The notes beneath the pieces were generated by a model. That model worked only from the letters and a program-made list of their open reading frames with translations. It did not search any database and was not told where the DNA came from. The translations under genes were made by a program, and so were the position numbers. Of a stretch of DNA of 64,000 nucleotides, positions 7,308 to 15,010 are shown in pieces (the first letter of the stretch is position 1; each line of letters starts with the position of its first letter). The DNA comes from Phyllobacterium sp. YR531 (GTDB lineage: Bacteria; Pseudomonadota; Alphaproteobacteria; Rhizobiales; Rhizobiaceae): contig NZ_AKIZ01000016.1 in the NCBI RefSeq assembly GCF_000282595.1, positions 620,001 through 684,000 on the forward strand, read 5' to 3'.

Positions 7308-8788
7308 CATGCTGCCTGCTTTACAATATCTGGATAAGGCACGAACTCTTTCACACCCTTGCCCTGCTTTACGATTGTCATACGCTTGCCGATTAGTTCA
7401 CGCTCATCATCAACACCTGTGACACCAACAGCCTTGAGTAGGCACGCAATCCTGCGCTGATCCTCCACTTGCTCTTCCTTGTCATTAGATTTCAGCATCG
7501 CAAACCACTCGATAGCAACGTCGTCATCTGTCATCATTTTAATTTCGAGGCACTCTTCTTCAGACTCTGGCTCGACTGGAGATGCCGATGCACCGACTAT
7601 CGCAACTTCAACAATCTCTTCCTTGGGAGGCAGGAACGACTTCGAGAATCCGATCGTACCAGCAGACATATTTGCAACCTTTACTGGTAGCCCCTTTATT
7701 TCCGCAATGTTGAACTTCCAGTCGACGGCCTTGTTAAGAGCTATCCATCCAGGTTGGCCACTGGCTGGCCCGTTGATATCTTGAATAAGCAGCTCGTGTG
7801 TGAGGGTTTCTCCTGTTTCAGTATATTCGAGGTCTAGCGTTACCCGATGCACGTCAGACATATATGTACCTTCCTCCCTGACCCCGACAATGTACATTTC
7901 GTTGATGCCGTTTTTCACCACTGAGTGAGCATAGGGCTTGTCTTTTGCAGGCCTATCCTTCGCCTTAACAATGGCCCGCTCTTTTGGATCCTCGTAAACA
8001 TCTGGCAAGTCTTCGTCATAGCGCTCACCCACGAGCCAGTTGGCAGGACTGGGCATCCACCTCTTCTCTACGGGGTTTGCTTCATAGTGTGCTGCCCACA
8101 GGCCAGCCGCTTTAATGATGCGTTCGGCAAGTTCTTGGCTGGGGTTCAGCTTGTTCCATGCAGCACGCGCCTTGGGCTTTTGATATTTCCTCGGAAAGCT
8201 TTGCCAGAATCTATCGAATGGCATTTTCTTCTCTTCCGGGTCCCGTGTGCCTGCCTGGGCGGGCGCAAGCCCAGCCAAAGGCAAGGCATCATGGGTATCT
8301 ATGTTCCTACCTACTCGTAACTCGGCCTTGTAGGCCGGTTCCTGTAGGTCGGTTTGGGTATCGCACGCAATACTACTAGAGGCCGTAGTGGTATCGTCAG
8401 CAATACTAGCGGTAGTATCGCACGCAATACCACTAGGTGAATCAATGCTAGTAGTATCGTCAGCAATACCACTAGGCTTTTTCGCCGCTAAATCGAAGAG
8501 AAGCTTATATTCAGTTGGCCGTGTGCCTTTGCCTTGGCGCTCCACGCTGAAGGGTCCATTCTCTACCAGTCTGCGGGTCGAAGCGATGATGCTAGGTCGG
8601 GTAGCTCCTGTAGCCTTTTGAAGAAAACTAAGGCTGGTGCGGCTGTTCCCAAACTTGGAATAGTAGTTGTCGACGATCTCGTAGGCGATCGACTTATCAA
8701 GACTGGTCGCCCAATCAGAGCGAACTACAAGACCATACAAATGCCACTGATACTTAAGGGAATCGGGCGCGTGTTTATCGGTGTTCAT
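7307..8788 (-). CDS. Phage replication initiator-like protein with internal repeats
   Basis: A 493-residue protein. Residues ~20-100 form a winged-helix-like unit (IAYEIVDNYYSKFGNSRTSL, then TGATRPSIIASTRRLVENG), as in phage replication or helicase-loading proteins. Residues ~105-150 are a low-complexity linker with repeated IA(D/C)DTT units. Residues ~190-265 contain FWQSFPRKYQKPKARAAWNK and WMPSPANWLVGERYDED, a segment common in phage O-like replication proteins. The C-terminal ~200 residues are acidic and unassigned. The first 14 bases overlap the end of the 81-residue gene upstream. The linker DNA carries four iteron-like repeats. The role is inferred from domain pattern. Confidence 0.65.
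   Translation of the reverse strand: MNTDKHAPDSLKYQWHLYGLVVRSDWATSLDKSIAYEIVDNYYSKFGNSRTSLSFLQKATGATRPSIIASTRRLVENGPFSVERQGKGTRPTEYKLLFDLAAKKPSGIADDTTSIDSPSGIACDTTASIADDTTTASSSIACDTQTDLQEPAYKAELRVGRNIDTHDALPLAGLAPAQAGTRDPEEKKMPFDRFWQSFPRKYQKPKARAAWNKLNPSQELAERIIKAAGLWAAHYEANPVEKRWMPSPANWLVGERYDEDLPDVYEDPKERAIVKAKDRPAKDKPYAHSVVKNGINEMYIVGVREEGTYMSDVHRVTLDLEYTETGETLTHELLIQDINGPASGQPGWIALNKAVDWKFNIAEIKGLPVKVANMSAGTIGFSKSFLPPKEEIVEVAIVGASASPVEPESEEECLEIKMMTDDDVAIEWFAMLKSNDKEEQVEDQRRIACLLKAVGVTGVDDERELIGKRMTIVKQGKGVKEFVPYPDIVKQAA
8358..8475. repeat. Four 22-base iteron-like repeats inside the initiator gene (candidate phage origin)
   Basis: Copies begin at 8358, 8391, 8415 and 8454 and read GTATCG-N4-CAATAC followed by CACTAG, TACTAG or TAGC. 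The four central bases alternate CACG, TCAG, CACG, TCAG. Around the last copy, CTAGTAGTAT (8448-8457) and ATACCACTAG (8466-8475) form an inverted repeat matching at nine of ten positions. Spacings of 33, 24 and 39 bases keep the reading frame. Lambda and several other phages carry their origin iterons inside the initiator gene in this way. A purely protein-level repeat is the alternative. Confidence 0.6.
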
Positions 8789-9020
8789 GGGCTGTACGCT
8801 CCGAAAGGGCAGCTACAGCTGCGTCCGTGATCTGACTAGCAATGACTGGATGGAATGACGCGACGTGCTTGCCGCAAGAGTTCGGCGCATGCGTCCGATA
8901 GCGTCCGTCAGGGAATTTTTTCAGTAGCAGCCCGAACAAGCGGACGTGCTCATTAAGCTCTAAATCAAAACGCGCTAAAGCGCCCGTGCCCGTTAAGGCG
9001 CGGATTGAAAGGATTCTCAT
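8775..9020 (-). CDS. Hypothetical phage protein (81 aa)
   Basis: It begins MRILSIRALTGTGALARFDL and continues LFGLLLKKFPDGRYRTHAPN, with ASFHPVIASQITDAAVAAL near the end. This is the pattern of a small conserved protein often found beside replication genes in Rhizobiales prophages, with no assigned function. The start codon shares its first base with the stop of a 42-codon gene upstream, and its end overlaps the initiator-like gene by 14 bases. These three genes therefore look like one coupled operon. Confidence 0.6.
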   Translation of the reverse strand: MRILSIRALTGTGALARFDLELNEHVRLFGLLLKKFPDGRYRTHAPNSCGKHVASFHPVIASQITDAAVAALSERTAHEHR

Positions 9021-9148
9021 TATGTGTCCTGTGTTGTTGGGCTATATTCTTGAAGTGCCTTGATCATCGCGGCACGCCAAGTTCCTAGGTCAACCAGATC
9101 AATGACTTGATGTCGGCTACAGGACTCTAAACAGTCCTTCGCTACCAT
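9020..9148 (-). CDS. Small phage ORF (42 aa), coupled to the next gene
   Basis: ATG at 9148, 42 residues (MVAKDCLESCSRHQVIDLVD, then LGTWRAAMIKALQEYSPTTQ), with a stop that shares its last base with the downstream ATG (TAATG). The helical C-terminal half and the tight coupling suggest a real gene at the start of the replication operon. There is no strong ribosome site. This is the rightmost gene attributable to the prophage. Confidence 0.45.
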   Translation of the reverse strand: MVAKDCLESCSRHQVIDLVDLGTWRAAMIKALQEYSPTTQDT

Positions 9149-9268
9149 TTCTCAAAAGTGATCTATTTGAACGATAGTGTCGTTATTTGTATTGTTGCGT
9201 TCCCAACACGATCATACGCTTGAAAAAGCTGTATAGTGGTGTTGGAGGAGTAGCATATTATCGACAAC

Positions 9269-10021
9269 TTGCCGGAAGTTGATAAGGACCCCGTTGGAAC
9301 CGCGTTAAAGGATGTGTGGAATAATATTCACGGTTGGGTAGGTCATCGCGTTCCTCATATTCTGAAGCTCATCCGCGAGATACATCTTGAAAACAACGTT
9401 CTCGGTGACATCGTCGAAATAGGTGTTCATCACGGTAAACTTTTCTTCCTGATGGCAGCAGCTTCCCGGTCCCACGAAAAATGTATTGCTATCGATCTCT
9501 TTGACGATCAGGAAAAAAATCTGGATCACAGCGGCAAAGGATCATTGTCAACCTTCAGCCAGCATATTGAAGATTACTTTCCGCATTTGAAACACCAGAT
9601 CGTCGCTGTATCCGCAGACAGTATGTCGTTTACCCCCGCAAATATCCGGCAGCGTCTCGAAACCACCGGTGCCAGATTATTTTCGGTGGATGGTGGCCAT
9701 ACGGTGAAGCACGTCATTAACGATATGGCTTTGGCTCAGGAACTGCTCGTTCCTGGCGGTGTTATCCTCCTGGACGACTTTCTTGGGCCTCATTGGCCAA
9801 GTGTCTCGGAAGGTTTCTTCGAATATATGCGCATAACCAACCGCCGTCTCGCGCCCTTCCTGATATTTCAAAACAAGCTGTTCCTCACGACCTATTCGGA
9901 ACATCCACAGATGATGATGCAGTTGAGAAAACTACTTCAACGCGATCTGGTTCTGGAAATAAATACGCCCAAATGGCGGCATGCCGAAATAGGTGAACAC
10001 AAAGTCCTTTGTTTCGCCTGA
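9269..10021 (+). CDS. Class I SAM-dependent methyltransferase (Methyltransf_24/TylF-like)
   Basis: About 250 residues. GDIVEIGVHHGKLFFLMAAA is the SAM-binding motif I, followed by KCIAIDLFDDQ, and RLFSVDGGHTVKHVINDMAL with GGVILLDDFLGPHWP is the later conserved block of the TylF/Methyltransf_24 type. Such enzymes O-methylate sugars or glycans. The start is uncertain. The only good ribosome site (GGAGGAG, 9244-9250) is six bases before an in-frame ATT at 9257, whereas the listed TTG at 9269 is too far from it. No ATG exists upstream before the in-frame stop at 9251. It is the first gene of the glycan-decoration cluster. Confidence 0.8.
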   Translation: MPEVDKDPVGTALKDVWNNIHGWVGHRVPHILKLIREIHLENNVLGDIVEIGVHHGKLFFLMAAASRSHEKCIAIDLFDDQEKNLDHSGKGSLSTFSQHIEDYFPHLKHQIVAVSADSMSFTPANIRQRLETTGARLFSVDGGHTVKHVINDMALAQELLVPGGVILLDDFLGPHWPSVSEGFFEYMRITNRRLAPFLIFQNKLFLTTYSEHPQMMMQLRKLLQRDLVLEINTPKWRHAEIGEHKVLCFA

Positions 10022-10333
10022 TCGGTGTCAGTCGATAGCCTTTTTGCTCTCGACCAATTCGATATTGGCTGATCTCTTGCACGTTAACCACAGCGTCAAG
10101 CGTTTACCACGTCATCAAATGATAATGTGCAATTGTCGCATAGTGATTTGTCAAGGCGCAATCTGTATAGATTTGTAGGTCTTCAGAAGGCTTATCTACC
10201 ATCAGCGACGGTAAATTGATGATAATTTACATGTGCTTATGAGATTCTCCCATGAGTTTCAGACGCAACGCAACAACTCTGCAGCTGTCTGCGATGGCGG
10301 TTTTTGTAACAGTCACTTTGAAGAGAGTGTTCC
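10022..10333. other. 312-base intergenic region upstream of the first WcbI-like gene
   Basis: No gene is seen. It contains a perfect inverted repeat, GTAAATT (10211-10217) and AATTTAC (10224-10230), about 110 bases before the next start. That could be an operator or part of a promoter. It probably separates the first methyltransferase from the WcbI-GSCFA-WcbI operon. Confidence 0.45.
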
Positions 10334-11191
10334 TTGGAAAAATGGTTGCTGATTTCAAACTGCAATACATATGGGCTGGCAAACTCCTTAAAGCTCCTCA
10401 GTAACGATTTCAGCTTGGACTGTTTCGACGTCTTCGAGCTCATGAAAAATCTGGAGACATACAAAGAAACCATGCCGGGTTATGACAGGGTGATTATTAA
10501 TCCTGCCATTCAATTCGTGGAATATGACTTCTCCCTTTTGAAAAATGTCAGCAGAATTCCCGGCATTGATTTCGATGCCTACCATCCGGATCTCTGTTAC
10601 CTTTTCGCTGATGGGCAACGTATCTATGGGCCTACGGCTGGTTATCACTCCATGCTTGTTTTTGCCGCGTTTGAAGCGGGCTATAGTGTCGAAAAGACCC
10701 AGCGACTGTTCCGGCGTGAAATATTCGAGCAATGTGGATTTCTTTCGCGCTGGGAGTCGGAGCGCGACCGGCTTATGAATACATTTTCATTCTTCAATCT
10801 GGACATATCTGCACCTTTCAGGGCCTGGTCTCGCGGCGAGTCTTTCATGTATGGCCTGGGCCATCCAAAGGCCCGGCCAATTCACGATGTTGCAAGAGTC
10901 TTTCTTGAATCGATCGGTATGGAGACAAACAAATCCGATCTGATACCCCATGACACTTTGATCGATGGCATATGCCTTCCCGTCTACCCCGAAATTGCAG
11001 AAACATTCGGGTTTCGCGGTTCACGTATGTTCAAGGTTTTGGGCGAGTATAGATTGATGTCGCTGGAACAATTCACGCAAAAAAGTTTCGAAGTCTATTC
11101 CCAATGGGCACCGGGTGAAGTCGCCGCCGAGTACTTTTTTGCTGATCGATATAACCGCGTCAAAGATGTCATAGCGGAGGTGGACCAATGA
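10334..11191 (+). CDS. WcbI-like polysaccharide biosynthesis acyltransferase, copy 1
   Basis: A 285-residue protein that starts at TTG with GAAGAGAG eight bases upstream. The start aligns with the ATG of the second copy at 12265. KWLLISNCNTYGLANSLKLL carries the N-terminal SNCN motif of the WcbI family; then FDAYHPDLC, SRWESERDRL, and AWSRGESFMYGLGHPKARP followed by IHDVA. WcbI of Burkholderia pseudomallei is needed for capsule and has an acyl-CoA-binding, SGNH-like fold, so an acyltransferase acting on a surface glycan is the likely role. Its stop overlaps the start of the GSCFA gene (ATGA). Family from sequence pattern, substrate unknown. Confidence 0.75.
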   Translation: MEKWLLISNCNTYGLANSLKLLSNDFSLDCFDVFELMKNLETYKETMPGYDRVIINPAIQFVEYDFSLLKNVSRIPGIDFDAYHPDLCYLFADGQRIYGPTAGYHSMLVFAAFEAGYSVEKTQRLFRREIFEQCGFLSRWESERDRLMNTFSFFNLDISAPFRAWSRGESFMYGLGHPKARPIHDVARVFLESIGMETNKSDLIPHDTLIDGICLPVYPEIAETFGFRGSRMFKVLGEYRLMSLEQFTQKSFEVYSQWAPGEVAAEYFFADRYNRVKDVIAEVDQ

Positions 11192-12243
11192 CCAACCCCT
11201 ACGTTGGAATAAAGGATTATCAACTGTGGCGGCGTTCGGTTGCCCGCGTGGAAACGCATCTGTTTGATCCGGTCGAAAACCCTCGATACAAGATCGATAG
11301 TGAAATGAAAATCGCAACGGCAGGCAGCTGCTTTGCCCAGCATATCTCCCGCCAGATGCAGCGGATTGGATTTCACTATCTGATAACAGAATCCGGCAAG
11401 GAACTGGCCACTCAAGAGCGAACCCGTCGCAATTTTGGTGTGTTCTCCGCCCGTTACGGCAATCTCTATACTGCCCGCCAGCTTTTGCAGCTTTTTGAAG
11501 AAGTTTTCGAGGGCAGAATTCCGCTGGAAACAGCCTGGCGCAGGAAGGATGAGAAGTTTGTAGACCCATTCCGGCCATTGATTGAACCGGATGGCCATGA
11601 ATCGGAAGACGCTGTTCGAGAGGCAAGACGCGAGCATCTCGCTGCCGTCAAGTCCGTATTTCTCGACGCCGATATTTTCGTCTTCACTCTTGGCCTCACG
11701 GAAGCGTGGCGATCAAAGTCAGATGGCTCTGTGTTTCCATTGGCGCCCGGTGTCAGCGCCGGTTCTTACGACCCCGAAAAATATGAATTCATCAACTTCA
11801 ATGTTTCTGACGTTGATAAGGACATGACGCTGTTCCTGGAGAAGCTGAAAGCAGTCAATCCTCGCGTCAAGGTTTTACTCACGGTTTCTCCCGTGCCTCT
11901 GGTCGCTACCTATGAGGACCGTAGTGTTCTCGTCTCGACCACTTACAGCAAATCCGTCCTGCGGGTTGTGGCCGAGCAAATGCTGGCTCGCTTTGATTGG
12001 GTCGATTATTTTCCATCCTACGAGATCATAACCGGCAGCTATGCAGGCGGGCTGTATTACGAGGATGATTATCGGGAGGTAAATTCAATCGGTGTGGCCC
12101 ATGCCATGCGCTGCTTTGTCAAAAACTATGTCTCCAGGCCGGTAAATGAGGAGATGGCAGCAACGACTTTGCCGCTTCCTCCAGAACCGCCGCAACGCGG
12201 CGTCATCTGCGACGAGCGTGAGATTGAAATGATGCGCCCGTGA
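11188..12243 (+). CDS. GSCFA family protein (SGNH-like hydrolase/acyltransferase)
   Basis: A 351-residue protein. The family motif is clear near residue 45: KIATAGSCFAQHISRQMQRI, followed by TRRNFGVFSARYGNLYTARQ, FVFTLGLTEAWRS and KVLLTVSPVPLVATYEDR. GSCFA proteins belong to the SGNH hydrolase superfamily, with the GSC serine replacing the GDS serine. They are usually found with glycan-modification genes. No signal peptide, so it is cytoplasmic. Overlap with the preceding WcbI-like gene and a 21-base gap to the next one show an operon. The likely job is adding or removing an acyl group on a saccharide made by the same pathway. Confidence 0.82.
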   Translation: MTNPYVGIKDYQLWRRSVARVETHLFDPVENPRYKIDSEMKIATAGSCFAQHISRQMQRIGFHYLITESGKELATQERTRRNFGVFSARYGNLYTARQLLQLFEEVFEGRIPLETAWRRKDEKFVDPFRPLIEPDGHESEDAVREARREHLAAVKSVFLDADIFVFTLGLTEAWRSKSDGSVFPLAPGVSAGSYDPEKYEFINFNVSDVDKDMTLFLEKLKAVNPRVKVLLTVSPVPLVATYEDRSVLVSTTYSKSVLRVVAEQMLARFDWVDYFPSYEIITGSYAGGLYYEDDYREVNSIGVAHAMRCFVKNYVSRPVNEEMAATTLPLPPEPPQRGVICDEREIEMMRP

Positions 12244-12264
12244 TCTGGAGCAAGAGAACCTGAC

Positions 12265-13122
12265 ATGGAAAATTGGCTACTGGTTTCCAACTGCAATACG
12301 TTCGGGCTTGCAAATTCGCTTCGCCTGCTGACGAACGGCGTTAAAATTGACCATGCTGATTATTGGGCATTTCGCAGTAAACTGGATGAATACAAACAGA
12401 CGCTGACTGAATATACCAAGGTAATCATTCATCCGGATATCAATGGCCTTGCCTATGATTTTTCGGCCTTGGAGAATTTAAGCAAGATACCATCCATCAA
12501 GTTCGATGCCTACCATCCTGACCTATGCACGGTCGTCGCGCGCGGGGCTATGCTGGACAGTCCTCTGGGGCCATTCCACTCAATGATTGTTCTTGCCGCA
12601 TATCAGGCTGGATATGATGTTCAAACAACACAAAGTTTTTTCCGCAGGGATGTGTTTGAGCGATGCGGCTACTTTTCACGATGGGACATGGAGCGCGACC
12701 AGCTTCTGAAAACCTTTGCAGATCAAGGCCTTGATATTTCGAGTAAATTCAGAACCTGGTCACGCGGCGATTGCTTCATGTATGGCATCAACCATTCAAA
12801 AGCACGCCCTATACATGACATTGCCCAATTATATCTGGAAAAGTGCGGCATCGAGCCGAACGACACCGATCTGGTGCCATCAGATGTCATGACTGCCGGT
12901 GCCTGCTATCCTGTCTATCCGGAAATAGCAGAACTGTTTGGTGTCCGGGGCTCGTACATGTTCAAAGTGCCTCAGGAGTATAAGCAAATTACGCTTGGTC
13001 AATTCATCGAGCAGAGCTTTCATATCTACTCCAAGTTGGCACCGGACCCATTTCTTCCGGATGTTCATTATACCAATCGTCACGACTTGGTAAAATCGAC
13101 TTTAGCAGAAGCTCAACACTGA
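12265..13122 (+). CDS. WcbI-like polysaccharide biosynthesis acyltransferase, copy 2
   Basis: A 285-residue paralogue of the gene at 10334, the same length and collinear throughout. It starts at ATG with NWLLVSNCNTFGLANSLRLL and has FDAYHPDLC, SRWDMERDQLL, and TWSRGDCFMYGINHSKARP followed by IHDIA. Despite equal length, the two copies differ at many positions, so the duplication is old or was acquired as a pair. They probably use different acceptors or acyl donors. It follows the GSCFA gene by 21 bases. A 120-base gap separates it from the next methyltransferase. Confidence 0.75.
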   Translation: MENWLLVSNCNTFGLANSLRLLTNGVKIDHADYWAFRSKLDEYKQTLTEYTKVIIHPDINGLAYDFSALENLSKIPSIKFDAYHPDLCTVVARGAMLDSPLGPFHSMIVLAAYQAGYDVQTTQSFFRRDVFERCGYFSRWDMERDQLLKTFADQGLDISSKFRTWSRGDCFMYGINHSKARPIHDIAQLYLEKCGIEPNDTDLVPSDVMTAGACYPVYPEIAELFGVRGSYMFKVPQEYKQITLGQFIEQSFHIYSKLAPDPFLPDVHYTNRHDLVKSTLAEAQH

Positions 13123-13242
13123 TCGGTAAGTAATTCGCAATATGCTGATGGGAAATCTAAAGAATATTTCTTTTGTCTTCATAGGCTGGAGCACAATTCT
13201 TTGCTTTGTCTGAAATAAGTTGAATGGATCGAGGGGCACTCC

Positions 13243-14001
13243 ATGCGCGATACAAATGAAGACTGGGAAAAACTGGCACAGGACAATGCCTATTGGGCAG
13301 TGCTTACGGAAGATCAGTTCAAATCCAAGAAACTGACGAAAAAACATACAAACGAATTTTTCGCGACCGGCCGCGCTGACATCGCCAATCTGACAACTCT
13401 CGTCAAAAGTCTGATCCCCGAATTCAAGGTCCCAACTGAATCGATCATTGATTTTGGTTGCGGTGTCGGGCGCTTGCTGATCCCGCTGGCAGAGCAGGCA
13501 AAAAATGCCATCGGCATCGATATTTCGGAAACGATGCGGAATATTGCTCTCAAAAATTGCGCAAGCCGCAAACTCAAGAATGTGAGATGCGTTGAATCTG
13601 CTGAGGTTCTTATCAAGGAAGGTGTCAAGGTCGATTGGCTGAATAGCTATATCGTTCTGCAGCACATCGAGCCGCGCCGCGGCTATTTCATCATCAATGA
13701 CCTGCTTCAATGTGTGAAGAGTGGAGGCGTCGCTTCCCTGCATATTCCATTGTTCAAAACAGCCAACCGCACCGAATATTACAACGACCGGATGATGTAT
13801 TTCCGCAATGATTATTACAAGAACGAGACTGTATTCATCGATAGAGACAATTACGATCACCCCGATATCCAGATGTATGACTATGACGCAAATACGGTGA
13901 TGGCGCTCTTCCACAAAAACCAGATGACCGACGTGCATCTGTTGCACGACCGTTCGACGACAGGAATCCATGCTTATTATTTCATAGCGCGGCGAGCTTG
14001 A
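13243..14001 (+). CDS. Class I SAM-dependent methyltransferase
   Basis: A 252-residue protein. SIIDFGCGVGRLLIPLAEQA is SAM motif I, NAIGIDISETMRNIALKNC is motif II, and DWLNSYIVLQHIEPRRGYFI with GGVASLHIPLF are the later conserved blocks of the Methyltransf_11/25 type. GAGGGGC precedes the ATG. The next gene starts on the base after its stop, so the two are coupled. In this cluster it most likely methylates a sugar or a lipid-linked glycan, though the substrate cannot be read from sequence. Confidence 0.82.
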   Translation: MRDTNEDWEKLAQDNAYWAVLTEDQFKSKKLTKKHTNEFFATGRADIANLTTLVKSLIPEFKVPTESIIDFGCGVGRLLIPLAEQAKNAIGIDISETMRNIALKNCASRKLKNVRCVESAEVLIKEGVKVDWLNSYIVLQHIEPRRGYFIINDLLQCVKSGGVASLHIPLFKTANRTEYYNDRMMYFRNDYYKNETVFIDRDNYDHPDIQMYDYDANTVMALFHKNQMTDVHLLHDRSTTGIHAYYFIARRA

Positions 14002-15009
14002 ATGACTGATCTTGAGGATATTCTGAATTGTTACAAATTTATCCTCGGTCGCGAAGCGAACATTGAGGAGAAGCGGATAATCTCCGATAATCTGGCTGCT
14101 CTATGTGAGATACCGCTTGAACAACATCGGAGGAAGTTCTTCGCTTCCCCCGAATTTCATCAGCGTCATGCTGAAATCACCTTCAACAATTTTGTGCAGA
14201 AAAGCGTTGAGCTGCTGTTCGAAACGCAGAACAATTTCAAAATATATCTGGACCTGCGTCAGTACCATATGACGTTTGGCATTTTCAGCGGCGGATATGA
14301 GAAGTTTGATATCGACATCATGAAGGCTGTAACCCCTGACGACGGTACGTTCATCGATGTCGGCGGAAATGTTGGCTATTATTCGCTTTCTGTTGCCACA
14401 AAGCCCGGATTTACCGGCAAGGTAATTTCCTTCGAACCACTACCGCATTTGTGGAATCTCTTCAGCAAATCAATCGCCAGGAACAACCTCTCCAGAACCA
14501 TCAAGGTGCACAAACTGGCGCTCGCGGATAAGCCCGGAACGATGGAGCTTAACGCAGCTGAACATACGGTCAATGCCGGCGCAACCAGTCTCGTTGCCGG
14601 ATCAGCCAATACAAAATCCGAGCGAAGCACCAAAGTGGAAACTCTGGATGCTGTCCTGAAAGAACAACAAATCGACTCGATCAAAGTAGATATTGAAGGG
14701 GCGGAAGGCCTGTTTCTTGAAGGCGCAAAAAACACTATTCCGACCTCCAATCCTACCATGCTTATCGAGATAAACCGCGATGTCCTTGCTGTCCTGTCAA
14801 GAACGACTCCGGGCTTCCTGTTTGATCGGCTACTGAACTGGAATTATCAGATCTGGGAAGTGCTGGATGGGTCGATCAAGCGATTGCCGGACAAACAGGC
14901 AATCGATGCCGCTTTTCCATCCGGCCGTGTTGCCAATATTCTGGCTATACACCCTGACCGCAAGAAAGAGGTCGCCCGGCGTTTGAAATCGCTGTCCGTT
15001 TCGCTCTAA
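14002..15009 (+). CDS. FkbM family methyltransferase with DUF4214-like N-terminus
   Basis: A 335-residue protein. Residues 1-55 (DILNCYKFILGREANIEEKR, then KFFASPEFHQRH) look like a DUF4214-type unit, often found in glycan-related enzymes. Residues ~110-280 are the FkbM fold: GTFIDVGGNVGYYSLSVATK, GKVISFEPLPHLWNLF and DSIKVDIEGAEGLFLEGAKN. FkbM enzymes O-methylate sugars and macrolides. It abuts the preceding methyltransferase and is the last gene of the cluster, ending one base before the convergent carboxypeptidase gene. Confidence 0.88.
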   Translation: MTDLEDILNCYKFILGREANIEEKRIISDNLAALCEIPLEQHRRKFFASPEFHQRHAEITFNNFVQKSVELLFETQNNFKIYLDLRQYHMTFGIFSGGYEKFDIDIMKAVTPDDGTFIDVGGNVGYYSLSVATKPGFTGKVISFEPLPHLWNLFSKSIARNNLSRTIKVHKLALADKPGTMELNAAEHTVNAGATSLVAGSANTKSERSTKVETLDAVLKEQQIDSIKVDIEGAEGLFLEGAKNTIPTSNPTMLIEINRDVLAVLSRTTPGFLFDRLLNWNYQIWEVLDGSIKRLPDKQAIDAAFPSGRVANILAIHPDRKKEVARRLKSLSVSL

Positions 15010-15010
15010 C

